A DNA stretch of 64,000 nt from CAZIGK01 sp964538615 (GTDB lineage Bacteria; Pseudomonadota; Alphaproteobacteria; Rickettsiales; RI-342), in assembly GCA_964538615.1 (NCBI GenBank), contig CAZIGK010000007.1, positions 1 through 64,000 of the forward strand. The letters are read 5' to 3'. Positions 35,803 through 44,727 of the stretch are shown here, one piece after another. How positions within the stretch are numbered: position 1 is the first letter of the stretch; the number at the start of each line of letters is the position of its first letter. The notes under the pieces were generated by a model. It was given only the letters and a program-made list of their open reading frames with translations. It did not search any database and was not told where the DNA came from. The translations under genes and the position numbers were made by a program.

Positions 35803-36054
35803 ATGCAGGATTACGAACCGACCGATATTGAACAAACCATCATTGCTGTTCTACACCAACGCAAGGCCAACGATGCTGTGCGTGCCTTGCCGCCCAAAAC
35901 GCTCATGGCGCTGTGTGCGGCGCAAGGCCATGAGGATAGTGCGCGGGTTGAAATGGCGGTCATGAATTTGATTGATCATGATGTCATTGAGTATGATATG
36001 GATGCAGATAACCGCGTATCGGGGGTGTGGCTGCTGGATGCGGAAGAACTCTAG
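35803..36054 (+). CDS. Hypothetical protein, 83 residues
   Basis: Start ATG 35803 has CAGGAAG upstream; the frame is open to 35704 without support. Soluble, acidic, mostly helical (DIEQTIIAVLHQRKANDAVRA, PPKTLMALCAAQGHED, VEMAVMNLIDHDVIEYDMD). The alternating helices and the final strand GVWLLDAEEL suggest a small winged-helix-like fold, but no motif is diagnostic. Its end overlaps the start of the ankyrin gene by 17 bp, so the two are probably co-translated. Confidence 0.6.
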   Translation: MQDYEPTDIEQTIIAVLHQRKANDAVRALPPKTLMALCAAQGHEDSARVEMAVMNLIDHDVIEYDMDADNRVSGVWLLDAEEL

Positions 36055-37036
36055 TTTTCTTATGTTCCACGGTGTATTGCTGCTGGCGGTTGGATTAGCC
36101 ATGGGCGTCGGGGCAGGGGGGGCGTTGCATGCTGCGGATGACCGTATTGAAAAGCCTTTCTACAGGGTTAACGCAGTAGAAGAGCGTCACTCAGCGGATG
36201 TAGAGGATGGCGGAGTCAGCCGTTTTATGCAGTCTTTCGCCGCATGTTGGCGGGAAGGGGAGAGTCTGGCCATCCGGTTGGATGCGGGGCTTGCGACGCA
36301 GGGTAAAGGTGTGCATGTAACCCAAAACCTGTCGCTGACCGAAGCATTGGTGTTGCAGGAAGATGAGGGGCAAGCGCATTACCGTTTGCGGGAATGGTTA
36401 CCGGATGGTGCAAAGATGGAGTTTATTCGCTTTGTTCGGGATGAAAAAGAGGGTTTAAGCGAGTTAAAATACCCCTTTACCCTATCGTTCAGCCCGGTAT
36501 TGCATCAGGCAATCTGGCAAAAAGACGAAGGCCGATTCCAACGGGAGCTTCAGCAAATAAACGATATCAACGCCGAGGATATGCGTGGACGCAGTGCGCT
36601 GAATCTGGCTGCGTATCAGGGGAATATTGCACAGGTTGAAACCCTGCTGAAGCACAAAGCGGATATTGATTGGTGGGATAAGGATGGCCGCACCCCACTC
36701 ATGTTGGCCGGAGCACATCCCGCGGTTGTTCGGTTATTGCTAAAACACGGAGCCAATGCCAGCCTGCAGGATAAGCAGGGCTTCGATGCTCTGGCTTATG
36801 CGATGGTGAACCCGGCATCGGTTGCGCTGCTGCTACCCATGTTGGGAGAGGATAAACGCGAAGAAAGGCTGGCCAATGCTTTTGTCTGGGGAATGGTCAA
36901 GGGCAAGCCGAAGGCGTTGCGTATGTTATTGGCAGAGGGAGGATTGTCTCCTGCCGCTAAGCACCATGGCAAAAGCCTGAAAGAGTGGGCTATTTATCAT
37001 AAACGACCAGATGCGCTGGCGTTGCTGCGCTCGTAG
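36038..37036 (+). CDS. Ankyrin-repeat protein with signal peptide
   Basis: About 332 residues from ATG 36038 (ATG 36062 is possible). A Lys/Arg N-terminus and helix (LLLAVGLAMGVGAGG) end near ALHAADD, a likely signal peptide. A unique domain of about 170 residues follows. Ankyrin repeats begin at RGRSALNLAAYQGNIAQVETLL, KDGRTPLMLAGAHPAVVRLLLKHGANA and KQGFDALAYAM. The exported ankyrin layout fits a periplasmic or secreted binding protein. With a type IV secretion gene at the right edge an effector role is thinkable but unsupported. It overlaps the 83-residue gene. Confidence 0.75.
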   Translation: MRKNSSFLMFHGVLLLAVGLAMGVGAGGALHAADDRIEKPFYRVNAVEERHSADVEDGGVSRFMQSFAACWREGESLAIRLDAGLATQGKGVHVTQNLSLTEALVLQEDEGQAHYRLREWLPDGAKMEFIRFVRDEKEGLSELKYPFTLSFSPVLHQAIWQKDEGRFQRELQQINDINAEDMRGRSALNLAAYQGNIAQVETLLKHKADIDWWDKDGRTPLMLAGAHPAVVRLLLKHGANASLQDKQGFDALAYAMVNPASVALLLPMLGEDKREERLANAFVWGMVKGKPKALRMLLAEGGLSPAAKHHGKSLKEWAIYHKRPDALALLRS

Positions 37037-37042
37037 CAGTGC

Positions 37043-37132
37043 CTATGCTGCCAGAGACAGCACAAATGCCGCTAACAAGCTTAAAAAAAGTAGTTCGGAC
37101 GGTTGAATACGCTGCTTGATGCTTTTCCACAT
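37043..37132 (-). CDS. Possible small membrane protein, 29 residues
   Basis: An ATG at 37132 has AAAGG about 10 bp upstream, and the frame runs 29 codons to TAG at 37043. The peptide has a basic amphipathic start (WKSIKQRIQP) and a single hydrophobic helix (LLFLSLLAAFVLSLAA), the classic small-membrane-protein pattern. It lies convergent to the ankyrin gene with a 6 bp gap. Chance is not excluded at this size. Confidence 0.3.
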   Translation of the reverse strand: MWKSIKQRIQPSELLFLSLLAAFVLSLAA

Positions 37133-37226
37133 AGTTGATGCCTTTTCTAGCCATATTTTTCTTCACCTAACCATGCATTGGTTAATAGAAGGTGAGGGGT
37201 GGAGGCAAAAGAAGGAGAAAAATACA

Positions 37227-37247
37227 GGACTAAAATAGTCCTTTTTT
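37227..37247 (+). terminator. Intrinsic terminator 150 bp before thiC
   Basis: GGACTA-aaa-TAGTCC followed by TTTTTT. The nearest upstream + strand gene ends at 37036. So it either ends that transcript or acts as an attenuator in a thiC leader starting upstream. The rest of 37037-37399 holds a small stem GCCAGC-gtagt-GCTGGC (about 37332-37350) and nothing else recognisable. No TPP riboswitch core is seen. Confidence 0.7.
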
Positions 37248-37399
37248 ACTTGCATTGCTTTACAACTCTTGCCAAATGGGTAGGCTGCACTGTAGAAACT
37301 GTTGCCAGATGCGACTCGGTTCAACCACCTGCCAGCGTAGTGCTGGCTGCAAACGGTTCATTCTGCACTGCTGGTTTGTTATGAAAGGGAATGATTATC

Positions 37400-39262
37400 A
37401 TGGGTAAAAGCACCACTACCACGCAAACCTATCAGTCGGATTTGCCAAAGACGCTCACCCTTGGTGCCCTGCCGGGATCTCGCAAGGTGTATGTTGCGCA
37501 TCCCCAGCATGCAGATATTCAGGTGCCGATGCGCGAGGTGGCGTTGCATCCTTCCGCTAAGGAAGAGCCGGTGCTGGTGTATGATACCTCTGGTCCTTAC
37601 AGCGACCCGAAAGCCGAGATTGATATTCGTCAAGGTCTGGCTTCTGTGCGGGCACAATGGCTGGCAGAGCGTGGCGATGTGGAGCATTACGAAGGCCGCC
37701 ATGTCAAACCGGAAGATAATGGCTTTAAAGACTGGAATGTGGCCAAGGGAAATCTGGTAGAGGAGTTCCCGAACGTTAATCCACGCCCCCTGCGTGCGAA
37801 AGCAGGGAAGGCGGTGACGCAACTGGAATATGCCCGTGCCGGTATTGTGACCAAAGAGATGGAATATATTGCCGTACGGGAAAATGAAGGCCGTGCGGAA
37901 GCCTATGCCAAGCGTCACCCCGGTATGGGGCTGGGGGCTAAACTGCCAGATGTGGTGACCGGTGAGTTTGTGCGACAGGAAGTGGCGGCTGGTCGAGCTG
38001 TGATTCCGTGCAATATCAATCACCCGGAATGCGAACCAATGATTATTGGCCGGAATTTTCTGGTCAAAATCAATGCGAATATCGGGAACTCTGCGGTGGT
38101 GTCATCCGTGGATGAGGAAGTGGAAAAGATGATCTGGGCGACCCGCTGGGGTGCCGATACGGTGATGGATCTTTCGACCGGGCGGAATATTCATAATATT
38201 CGGGAATGGATTTTGCGTAACTCTCCGGTTCCGATTGGTACGGTACCGATTTATCAGGCGTTGGAGAAAGTCGGTGGTGTGGCCGAGGATCTGACGTGGG
38301 AAGTCTATCGGGATACCTTAATTGAGCAATGCGAGCAGGGTGTGGATTATTTCACGATCCATGCCGGGGTGCGTCTGCCGTATATTCCCATGACGGCCAA
38401 GCGTGTAACGGGCATTGTGTCTCGTGGTGGGTCAATTCTGGCGAAATGGTGTATTGCGCACCATAAAGAAAATTTCCTCTACACGCATTTTGAGGACATT
38501 TGCGACATTATGCGAGCGTATGACGTGACATTCTCTCTGGGGGATGGGTTGCGTCCCGGATCTATTGCGGATGCTAATGACGAGGCCCAGTTTGCTGAGT
38601 TGAAGACACTGGGTGAATTGACGCAAATTGCCTGGAAACACGGTTGTCAGGTGATGATTGAAGGCCCCGGTCACGTGCCGATGCATATGATTAAAGAGAA
38701 TATGGATAAGCAGTTGGAAGAGTGCTATGAAGCGCCTTTCTATACGCTTGGGCCATTGACGACGGATATTGCCCCCGGCTATGACCATATTACCAGCGGT
38801 ATTGGCGCAGCGATGATTGGTTGGTATGGCACGGCCATGTTGTGCTATGTGACGCCGAAAGAGCATTTGGGGCTGCCCAACCGTGAGGATGTACGGGTGG
38901 GCGTGGTCACCTATAAAATTGCGGCACATGCGGCGGATTTGGCAAAAGGCCACCCCGGTGCGCAATTGCGGGATGATGCTCTGTCTCGTGCGCGGTTTGA
39001 ATTCCGCTGGAAAGACCAGTTTAATCTTTCCCTTGATCCAGAAAAAGCGGAGGAGTTTCACGATGAAACCCTACCGGCAGAGGGGGCGAAAGTGGCGCAT
39101 TTTTGCTCCATGTGTGGGCCGAAGTTCTGCTCCATGAGCATCACGCAGGAAGTGCGGGATTACTCCGCTAAACTGGAAGCGGAAAAAGGAATGCAGGAAA
39201 TGTCACAAAAGTTTAAAGAAAATGGGGCAGAGTTGTATCAGAAAATCAACGATGCTGCTTAG
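37400..39262 (+). CDS. thiC: Phosphomethylpyrimidine synthase ThiC
   Basis: 620 residues from ATG 37400 (AAAGGGA about 10 bp upstream; an ATG 9 bp earlier is too close to it). Family blocks include YARAGIVTKEMEYIAVREN, MIIGRNFLVKINANIGNSA, WGADTVMDLSTGRNIH, NSPVPIGTVPIYQAL, SRGGSILAKWC and EGPGHVPMHMIKENM. The C-terminal radical-SAM motif is CSMCGPKFC (C-x2-C-x4-C). It converts aminoimidazole ribotide to HMP-P for thiamine synthesis. No other thi gene is adjacent. Confidence 0.97.
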   Translation: MGKSTTTTQTYQSDLPKTLTLGALPGSRKVYVAHPQHADIQVPMREVALHPSAKEEPVLVYDTSGPYSDPKAEIDIRQGLASVRAQWLAERGDVEHYEGRHVKPEDNGFKDWNVAKGNLVEEFPNVNPRPLRAKAGKAVTQLEYARAGIVTKEMEYIAVRENEGRAEAYAKRHPGMGLGAKLPDVVTGEFVRQEVAAGRAVIPCNINHPECEPMIIGRNFLVKINANIGNSAVVSSVDEEVEKMIWATRWGADTVMDLSTGRNIHNIREWILRNSPVPIGTVPIYQALEKVGGVAEDLTWEVYRDTLIEQCEQGVDYFTIHAGVRLPYIPMTAKRVTGIVSRGGSILAKWCIAHHKENFLYTHFEDICDIMRAYDVTFSLGDGLRPGSIADANDEAQFAELKTLGELTQIAWKHGCQVMIEGPGHVPMHMIKENMDKQLEECYEAPFYTLGPLTTDIAPGYDHITSGIGAAMIGWYGTAMLCYVTPKEHLGLPNREDVRVGVVTYKIAAHAADLAKGHPGAQLRDDALSRARFEFRWKDQFNLSLDPEKAEEFHDETLPAEGAKVAHFCSMCGPKFCSMSITQEVRDYSAKLEAEKGMQEMSQKFKENGAELYQKINDAA

Positions 39263-39454
39263 ATAGTGTTGTCCAACGCTACGGTGGTAAGCTGCGCATG
39301 TCGGTTGGCTGTCCTGTACGTTTGCCGGAACCAGAGCTGTTCCCCATAATGTGTGCGTACGCATTGTACGGGTGATAGCCAGCAGTCAGGGTGTGGGATG
39401 CCTCTGGCGCAAGTGATGATGCCATTAGGCCGCAAGGAGTCACTGGGCAAAGCG

Positions 39455-40123
39455 ATGGCTGTAAATATACCTCTACCACCACGTTTAAGTGGTGCTGTCA
39501 ATGTTGCAACAAGGGTTGCGGATACAGTACTTAAAGCGCTGGCAACCGGATATCATGATCGTTTAGAGCAGGTTTCATCGCAGGTATTGCTTGATTCCGA
39601 GGCTGTGTTGCAAAAAACACGTCCTGCGAATAGCTACCCCCTATTTCATGCTAAGCGTTTTTTATCTGCCCGGTATGATCCTGGTATGAGCATGTTATTT
39701 TCCGGGCTTGGACTGCCGGTGGAGGAGTTTCAGGATTGGCAAAATATTGCACATTTAGCGGATAGCCTGATGCAACATGCCAAACCGGAAAAAGTGCTGA
39801 TGAATCTCAATGATGCGAATATTATTCGGGATCATGGTTTTGGGCGTTCTGGCGGTGTGGAACTTATGGCGGCGAGCTTTCGCGAACTTGCGAAGTTCAT
39901 GGAAGATTTTGTAGATAGAGGGTTGGTAAGTGCCGCGCAGAAACGAAGCCTGACGCGCTTTCCCACAAACGATGAACTAAGGCTTTCCGCTCAGCGGTTT
40001 AGGGACGTGGCAAACTGGGCGTTGGATCATAAAGAGGCCATGCACAATGTGCTGCATTTTTATAGTTTAGCCGCAGACACACAGATTCAAAACCGTGGCA
40101 GGCAGGATGGGCTGCGGCGATAA
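39455..40123 (+). CDS. Hypothetical protein, 222 residues
   Basis: Not recognised. Start is uncertain: ATG 39455 is preferred because the residues upstream look non-coding, though AAGGAG lies 16 bp away. Predicted soluble and mainly helical (AVNVATRVADTVLKALATGYHDRL, FQDWQNIAHLADSLMQHA, LMAASFRELAKFMEDFVDRGLV, RFRDVANWALDHKEAMHNVLHF). No signal, no Cys. The end is Gln/Arg-rich. It converges on the gene at 40141 with a 17 bp gap. Its neighbours are equally unrecognised, so this is an accessory pocket between thiC and typA. Confidence 0.6.
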   Translation: MAVNIPLPPRLSGAVNVATRVADTVLKALATGYHDRLEQVSSQVLLDSEAVLQKTRPANSYPLFHAKRFLSARYDPGMSMLFSGLGLPVEEFQDWQNIAHLADSLMQHAKPEKVLMNLNDANIIRDHGFGRSGGVELMAASFRELAKFMEDFVDRGLVSAAQKRSLTRFPTNDELRLSAQRFRDVANWALDHKEAMHNVLHFYSLAADTQIQNRGRQDGLRR

Positions 40124-40140
40124 TGCTTCTTCAGTATGGC

Positions 40141-40716
40141 CTAACTGAGCCGTAGCGTGATATATGCTTCCGCAAAATCAAACCTTCCCAGCATGAAATC
40201 CTGCACCTCCTGATTGGGAGGTTCGGCACCGTGCCAAAAGACAACACCGTGGTAGTCGTGAGGATTCAGGTGGCTGTTTTCAGTGATATTGTCTAGCATT
40301 TCATCCAGATGATCTGCCGCTATGCCGATATAGGCATAATGTGCTTTACCCTGTTCATCCACCCCCTCGACGTAGAGGCAGCTAAATAACTGGCTTAAAA
40401 ATGACGCATCTGATCTTTGTAAACTGGTGACAGCTTGTGATGGGTTCAGGGGAATGATTTCATCCTCATCGTCACGGAAAATGACGCACGGTTGACCGAT
40501 GGTCGTGGGTTGGTAATGTTGGTTGATACGCAGGGCGAAATAATGGCAAATGTTGACCAATGGCTCTGGATTGCTGATACGTTTCCCCATGATGGCCAGT
40601 GCTCCAAGACGTAGGTTTTGAATATGGAACAGGTGGAGGGTATTTTCTTCCGTAGAATAGGCGGACGCCTGTCCATCAGACTTACTGTATTTATCTGCCC
40701 AATTGCTCATTATCAT
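40141..40716 (-). CDS. Hypothetical protein, 191 residues
   Basis: Not recognised. GAGGCGAG lies just before ATG 40716; an internal ATG at 40710 is equally possible. It is a soluble alpha/beta protein with VNICHYFALRINQHYQPTTIG, CVIFRDDEDEIIPL, FLSQLFSCLYVEGVDEQGKAHYAYIG, HLDEMLDNITENSHLN and a final FDFAEAYITLRLS strand. His and acidic residues are common but no catalytic motif is clear. About 290 bp separates it from the upstream gene on the same strand, so it probably has its own promoter. Confidence 0.6.
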   Translation of the reverse strand: MIMSNWADKYSKSDGQASAYSTEENTLHLFHIQNLRLGALAIMGKRISNPEPLVNICHYFALRINQHYQPTTIGQPCVIFRDDEDEIIPLNPSQAVTSLQRSDASFLSQLFSCLYVEGVDEQGKAHYAYIGIAADHLDEMLDNITENSHLNPHDYHGVVFWHGAEPPNQEVQDFMLGRFDFAEAYITLRLS

Positions 40717-40945
40717 CTCGCCTCATGGAAGTTATATAGTATCGTTAAATCAGACTATTACGCGCTGCAAATAGCAGTTTTTGCGCTGCTCACATGTCAC
40801 GTACCTCTATGGCACGTTCACTATGCTATTCGCAAAACAGTCATTCTCTTTATGCGCTAGCAGATGTGACGACACCATCTAGTCTAAAACTCATTTTCTG
40901 ATACCACGACAGATGCTAAAGAATGGTTGCCAATGGAGAGATAAA

Positions 40946-40977
40946 AAAACGCGCAAGGGCCAAACCTTGCGCGTTTT
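40946..40977 (-). terminator. Intrinsic terminator of the 516-residue protein gene
   Basis: A 13 bp perfect stem (arms 40946-40958 and 40965-40977, loop of 6) with core ACGCGCAAGG. Read on the minus strand it runs into a seven-T tract and lies 33 bp after the stop codon at 41010. The remaining part of 40717-41009 shows no gene. Confidence 0.88.
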
Positions 40978-41009
40978 CGGAAACACGATGTGGATATAAT
41001 GTAGTTTGT

Positions 41010-42560
41010 TTAGCGTGTTGGCCCTTCCACGGCGGCGGCTGCACCAGCAGCGGCCAGACTTGGCTGTTCTGCTGCACTGTTTAGACCCAGTGCGGCTTTG
41101 ATATTACTTGCCAAGCCCTGCCAGATTCCCCGTTTTTCTTTATGTCCAGCCAAAGCAGCCTGTGCGTTCCGTACGCCCCCCGCTGCCTGCTGGTCATGAC
41201 TTGCAATCTGAGCGCGGGCATCTTGCGTGTGCTGGTGAACGGGAGCCATGCGTTGCTCAACAATTTCACCGACTCGCTGACCTGCAGCTACGACTACGGC
41301 GGCACCAGTGATCGCAGCACCGACTGCGCCAACCACCAGATTTCCTGGTGCGTCTACAACAGCTTGTTTCGCTGCATCCAGAGTCTCACCAGCACGTTGA
41401 CCAGCACGACTCAGAGCTGCTGCCTGTTCGGCACGAAGATCAATGTCCAGACGTGGATCCAGAGAGGCAACTAAATCAGATTTCGGGGTCTGTAGTACCG
41501 TATCTAGTGCGGGTTTCCGTGCGGCACGCAGATCTGTAGTTAAATTCGGGTCAGTGCTCGCTGCATGCTTCTCGCGTGCTCGGTCAATGCGGCGTTCTGC
41601 CAGTTCTTGAACACGCTGTTCATATATTGATGTATCAAGAGCAGGGGGGGCTTCGCCACGTACCTGTGCTTCTGCTGAAGCAATTGCCCCTTGTGTAGTG
41701 GTCAGGGCATTGCTGATGGCTAGCTTGGTTGCCTCCACACGGTCTGCCAGTTCACCGAAAGCGTTGCTAATGCGGCTGCCAAATAACCTCACTTGTGCCG
41801 TGCGTTTAGCTATTGTGCGCTCTGTGTCATCAGCAATCAGATCACCGATTCGCTCAGCAACTTCACCAACTCTGTTCAATACATTTTCAGCTTGTGCAGC
41901 ACGCTTTTCAATGGTGCGACGTGTATCATCTGCAACGAAGTTACTCGCACGTTTAGCTTCTCCACCAATCGCTTGCGCAGCATCGCCAATTGCCTTGGCG
42001 CCAGATTTTACTGCATTTATGGTTCCACCAATAACGGCCGCACCACCTACCAGAGCTGCTTTGCTTGTATCTAATGTCAGATCCGCGGTAATACCTGCTC
42101 CTGCAGCAACAAGCTTACCGGCGCCCACAACGTCAGCGGTGATATGATCTGTGGTTCCTTTAACAAATTCACCAGCAACACCGAGGCTATCTTTGGCAAC
42201 GACAACAGCGGTATCAATGCGGCGAGGGAAGCTTTTGCCAATATCCTGCAACGCATCGAACAGTGCTTTGGGGAAAACATATTTGTTGTCGTTTAGCTCT
42301 GGTGTTTCACGGATGTCATCGTTAAATAACTGAATAAGACTATTCACCACTGAACGCTCGGAAGGGCGACCGGGGAATGGGAAACCAGACAAACGATCCA
42401 CATCGACAATGACGGTGTCACCGTCCACGGTGAAGGCATCACGATTTTTGCTGAAAATATCGGCAATGCGCTCGACTTTTAAATTTTTGTAGGCAGATTT
42501 TTGGCTGACGATTTTGTCAATCAGTGCATCAGCAAAGTCATTGTATGTTTTGCCCGTCAT
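41010..42560 (-). CDS. Large helical Ala-rich protein with internal repeats
   Basis: 516 residues, not recognised. The N-terminal ~120 residues look globular (YNDFADALIDKIVSQKS, VDVDRLSGFPFPG). Then come Gly/Ala-rich hydrophobic stretches (about 140-190: VVGAGKLVAAGAGI, AALVGGAAVIGGTINAV) and a repeated helical block, FVADDTRRTIEKRAAQAENV followed by LIADDTERTIAKRTAQVRLF about 36 residues on. A second repeat is DPNLTTDLRAA and DPRLDIDLRAE. Another hydrophobic segment, VGAVGAAITGAAVVVAAG, is near 420, and the tail is Ala-rich. The apolipoprotein-like layout suggests membrane or surface interaction. An effector role is only a guess. ATG 42560. Confidence 0.7.
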   Translation of the reverse strand: MTGKTYNDFADALIDKIVSQKSAYKNLKVERIADIFSKNRDAFTVDGDTVIVDVDRLSGFPFPGRPSERSVVNSLIQLFNDDIRETPELNDNKYVFPKALFDALQDIGKSFPRRIDTAVVVAKDSLGVAGEFVKGTTDHITADVVGAGKLVAAGAGITADLTLDTSKAALVGGAAVIGGTINAVKSGAKAIGDAAQAIGGEAKRASNFVADDTRRTIEKRAAQAENVLNRVGEVAERIGDLIADDTERTIAKRTAQVRLFGSRISNAFGELADRVEATKLAISNALTTTQGAIASAEAQVRGEAPPALDTSIYEQRVQELAERRIDRAREKHAASTDPNLTTDLRAARKPALDTVLQTPKSDLVASLDPRLDIDLRAEQAAALSRAGQRAGETLDAAKQAVVDAPGNLVVGAVGAAITGAAVVVAAGQRVGEIVEQRMAPVHQHTQDARAQIASHDQQAAGGVRNAQAALAGHKEKRGIWQGLASNIKAALGLNSAAEQPSLAAAGAAAAVEGPTR

Positions 42561-42689
42561 AACCGTTACTCACGTTGGAAGTTTGCCTGTATCGGCGTTG
42601 TCTCTAGGTTTAGGTATAAATCAAAAAGATGTAAAAATTGTGACGGGTATTTGAAGCTTTTGTGACAGCGCATTTTTTGCGCTTTTCCC

Positions 42690-42705
42690 CGTGACGTTTG
42701 TCACG
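42690..42705. promoter_or_regulatory. GTGAC-N4-GTCAC dyad upstream of typA
   Basis: CGTGACGTTTGTCACG forms a 6 bp dyad around GTTT, 60 bp before the typA start and 130 bp before the divergent gene start. It shares GTGACG-NN-TGTCA with the dyad at 20293-20306. A hairpin reading (followed by TTTTC) is also possible. A smaller stem, GCGCA/TGCGC, lies just upstream. Confidence 0.35.
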
Positions 42706-42765
42706 TTTTCTGGTATTGCAGCGCCACATCTAACGTTTTTCCCCCTTTGTTTGGACATAGTTTTT

Positions 42766-44589
42766 ATGCAGGCCATTCGCAACATTGCCATTATTGCCCA
42801 CGTTGACCACGGCAAAACCACCCTCATTGATACCATGCTGCGCCAGAGCGGCACTTTCCGTGAAAACCAGCAAGTGGATGAACGGGTGATGGATAGTAAT
42901 GATCTGGAAAAAGAACGGGGCATTACCATTTTGGCCAAATGTACCTCTGTAGAGTGGGAAGGTACCCGTATTAATATTATTGATACCCCCGGCCACGCGG
43001 ATTTTGGCGGCGAGGTAGAGCGCGTACTGAGCATGTGTGACGGCGTGGTATTGCTGTGTGATGCTGCGGAAGGCCCATTGCCGCAAACCAAGTTTGTTCT
43101 CACTAAAGCATTGAAGCGCGGTATTAAGCCGATTGTGGTGATTAACAAGGTGGACCGTGCGGATGCCCGCCCGGATGAAGTGCTTGACGAGGTGTTTGAC
43201 CTGTTTGTGAATCTGGATGCCAACGATGAGCAATTGGATTTCCCGACCCTGTATGCCTCTGGTCGAAATGGTTGGGCAGATTTGGAATTGAACGGTAAGC
43301 GGGAAGATTTGCGCCCATTATTTGAAACCATTATCAGCCATGTACCCGCCCCGAATCTGGAGACGGAAGCCCCGTTCTCCATGTTGGTGACCATGCTATC
43401 TTATGATCCGTATCTGGGACGTGTCTTGACCGGACGGGTGGAAAGTGGTCGCGCTACCGTGAATATGGCCGTGAAAGCCCTGTCACTGGATGGTAAAAAC
43501 TTAGAACAGGGACGTCTGACAAAATTGCAATCCTTCCGAGGGATTCAGCGTGTACCGGTAGAACAAGTGCAGGCGGGGGATATTATTGCCATTGCGGGGA
43601 TGCAGGAAGCATCTGTGGCAGATACGATTTGCGATATGGCCTGCCAGACCCCTGTGCCTGCCATCCCCATTGACCCGCCTACCATGTCTATCACTGTGAG
43701 CGTGAATGATTCCCCTTATGCTGGGTTGGAAGGGGAGAAAGTGACTTCCCGCATGATTCGTGACCGTCTCATGGCGGAAGCGGAAACCAACGTGGCGATT
43801 CGTGTGACCGAAAGCGAGCAAAAAGACGCGTTTGAAGTGGGTGGACGCGGTGAATTGCAACTGGGTGTTTTGATTGAGAATATGCGTCGGGAAGGGTTTG
43901 AGCTTTCTGTCTCCCGTCCACGGGTATTGATGAAAGAGGAAGGTGGCGAAAAGCTGGAGCCATACGAAGAAGTGGTGGTGGATGTGGATGAAGAATATTC
44001 CGGCGTGGTGGTTGAGAAAATGAGCTACCGCAAGGCGGAAATGATGGAAATGCGTCCATCCGGCGGGAATAAGGTACGTTTGGTGTTCCGTGCGCCTTCT
44101 CGCGGGTTGATTGGTTATCAGGGGGAGTTCCTTACCGATACACGGGGTACCGGTTTGATAAACCGCCTGTTTGATAGCTATGGGCCGTATAAAGGTACTA
44201 TTCCCGGTCGGCGCAACGGGGCATTGATCTCTATTGGGCAGGGGGAGGCTGTGGCCTATGCCCTCTTTGGTTTGCAAGACCGTGGAGATTTCTTCGTTGG
44301 CCCGAAAGATAAGATCTATGACGGTATGATTGTTGGGGAGCATAACCGCGAAAATGATCTGGAGATTAATTTGCTAAAGGCGAAGCAGCTCACCAACTTC
44401 CGTGCGGCAGGCAAGGATGAAAACGTGAAGCTGACCCCGCCACGTAAGCTGACACTGGAAGACATGATTGCCTATATTCAGGATGATGAGTTGGTGGAAG
44501 TGACCCCGAAATCTATACGTCTGCGCAAGAAGATTCTGGATTCCAACGAACGCAAGCGTTACAGCCGTAAAAAAGATGAGGCGGCGTAA
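42766..44589 (+). CDS. typA: Ribosome-associated GTPase TypA/BipA
   Basis: 607 residues from ATG 42766, where the family begins (MQAIRNIAIIAHVDHGKTT, G1). The open frame upstream passes through the dyad and is not used. Other G motifs are RGITILAK (G2), DTPGHADFGGEV (G3) and VVINKVDRADA (G4). EF-G-like domains III and V and the BipA C-terminal domain (VGPKDKIYDGMIVGEH) follow. TypA supports ribosome assembly and stress adaptation. A strong terminator follows. Confidence 0.96.
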   Translation: MQAIRNIAIIAHVDHGKTTLIDTMLRQSGTFRENQQVDERVMDSNDLEKERGITILAKCTSVEWEGTRINIIDTPGHADFGGEVERVLSMCDGVVLLCDAAEGPLPQTKFVLTKALKRGIKPIVVINKVDRADARPDEVLDEVFDLFVNLDANDEQLDFPTLYASGRNGWADLELNGKREDLRPLFETIISHVPAPNLETEAPFSMLVTMLSYDPYLGRVLTGRVESGRATVNMAVKALSLDGKNLEQGRLTKLQSFRGIQRVPVEQVQAGDIIAIAGMQEASVADTICDMACQTPVPAIPIDPPTMSITVSVNDSPYAGLEGEKVTSRMIRDRLMAEAETNVAIRVTESEQKDAFEVGGRGELQLGVLIENMRREGFELSVSRPRVLMKEEGGEKLEPYEEVVVDVDEEYSGVVVEKMSYRKAEMMEMRPSGGNKVRLVFRAPSRGLIGYQGEFLTDTRGTGLINRLFDSYGPYKGTIPGRRNGALISIGQGEAVAYALFGLQDRGDFFVGPKDKIYDGMIVGEHNRENDLEINLLKAKQLTNFRAAGKDENVKLTPPRKLTLEDMIAYIQDDELVEVTPKSIRLRKKILDSNERKRYSRKKDEAA

Positions 44590-44619
44590 GCACATCCTAT
44601 GTTCTACAGGCTCTACTGC

Positions 44620-44650
44620 AAAGGGAGGGGAGGGAAACCCCTCCCTTTTT
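44620..44650 (+). terminator. Intrinsic terminator of typA
   Basis: An 11 bp perfect stem AAAGGGAGGGG/CCCCTCCCTTT (44620-44630 with 44638-44648, loop of 7) with a T tract, 30 bp after the typA stop. Confidence 0.92.
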
Positions 44651-44727
44651 GCATGTGAGGGAATAGCTATGCGAGACGCCTCTGGTGGCGCGATATTTGG
44701 CGTCAGTGCCTGATGCACTGTTTCTGC

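Noticed and set aside
37300..37345. tRNA-like T-arm (GGTTCAACC)
   Set aside because: The flanking bases cannot form the T stem or an acceptor stem. No tRNA or rRNA gene was found anywhere in the window.
37250..37390. TPP riboswitch in the thiC leader
   Set aside because: The fragment CCAGCGTAG resembles the 3' end, but the CUGAGA core and P2/P4 pairings are not found.
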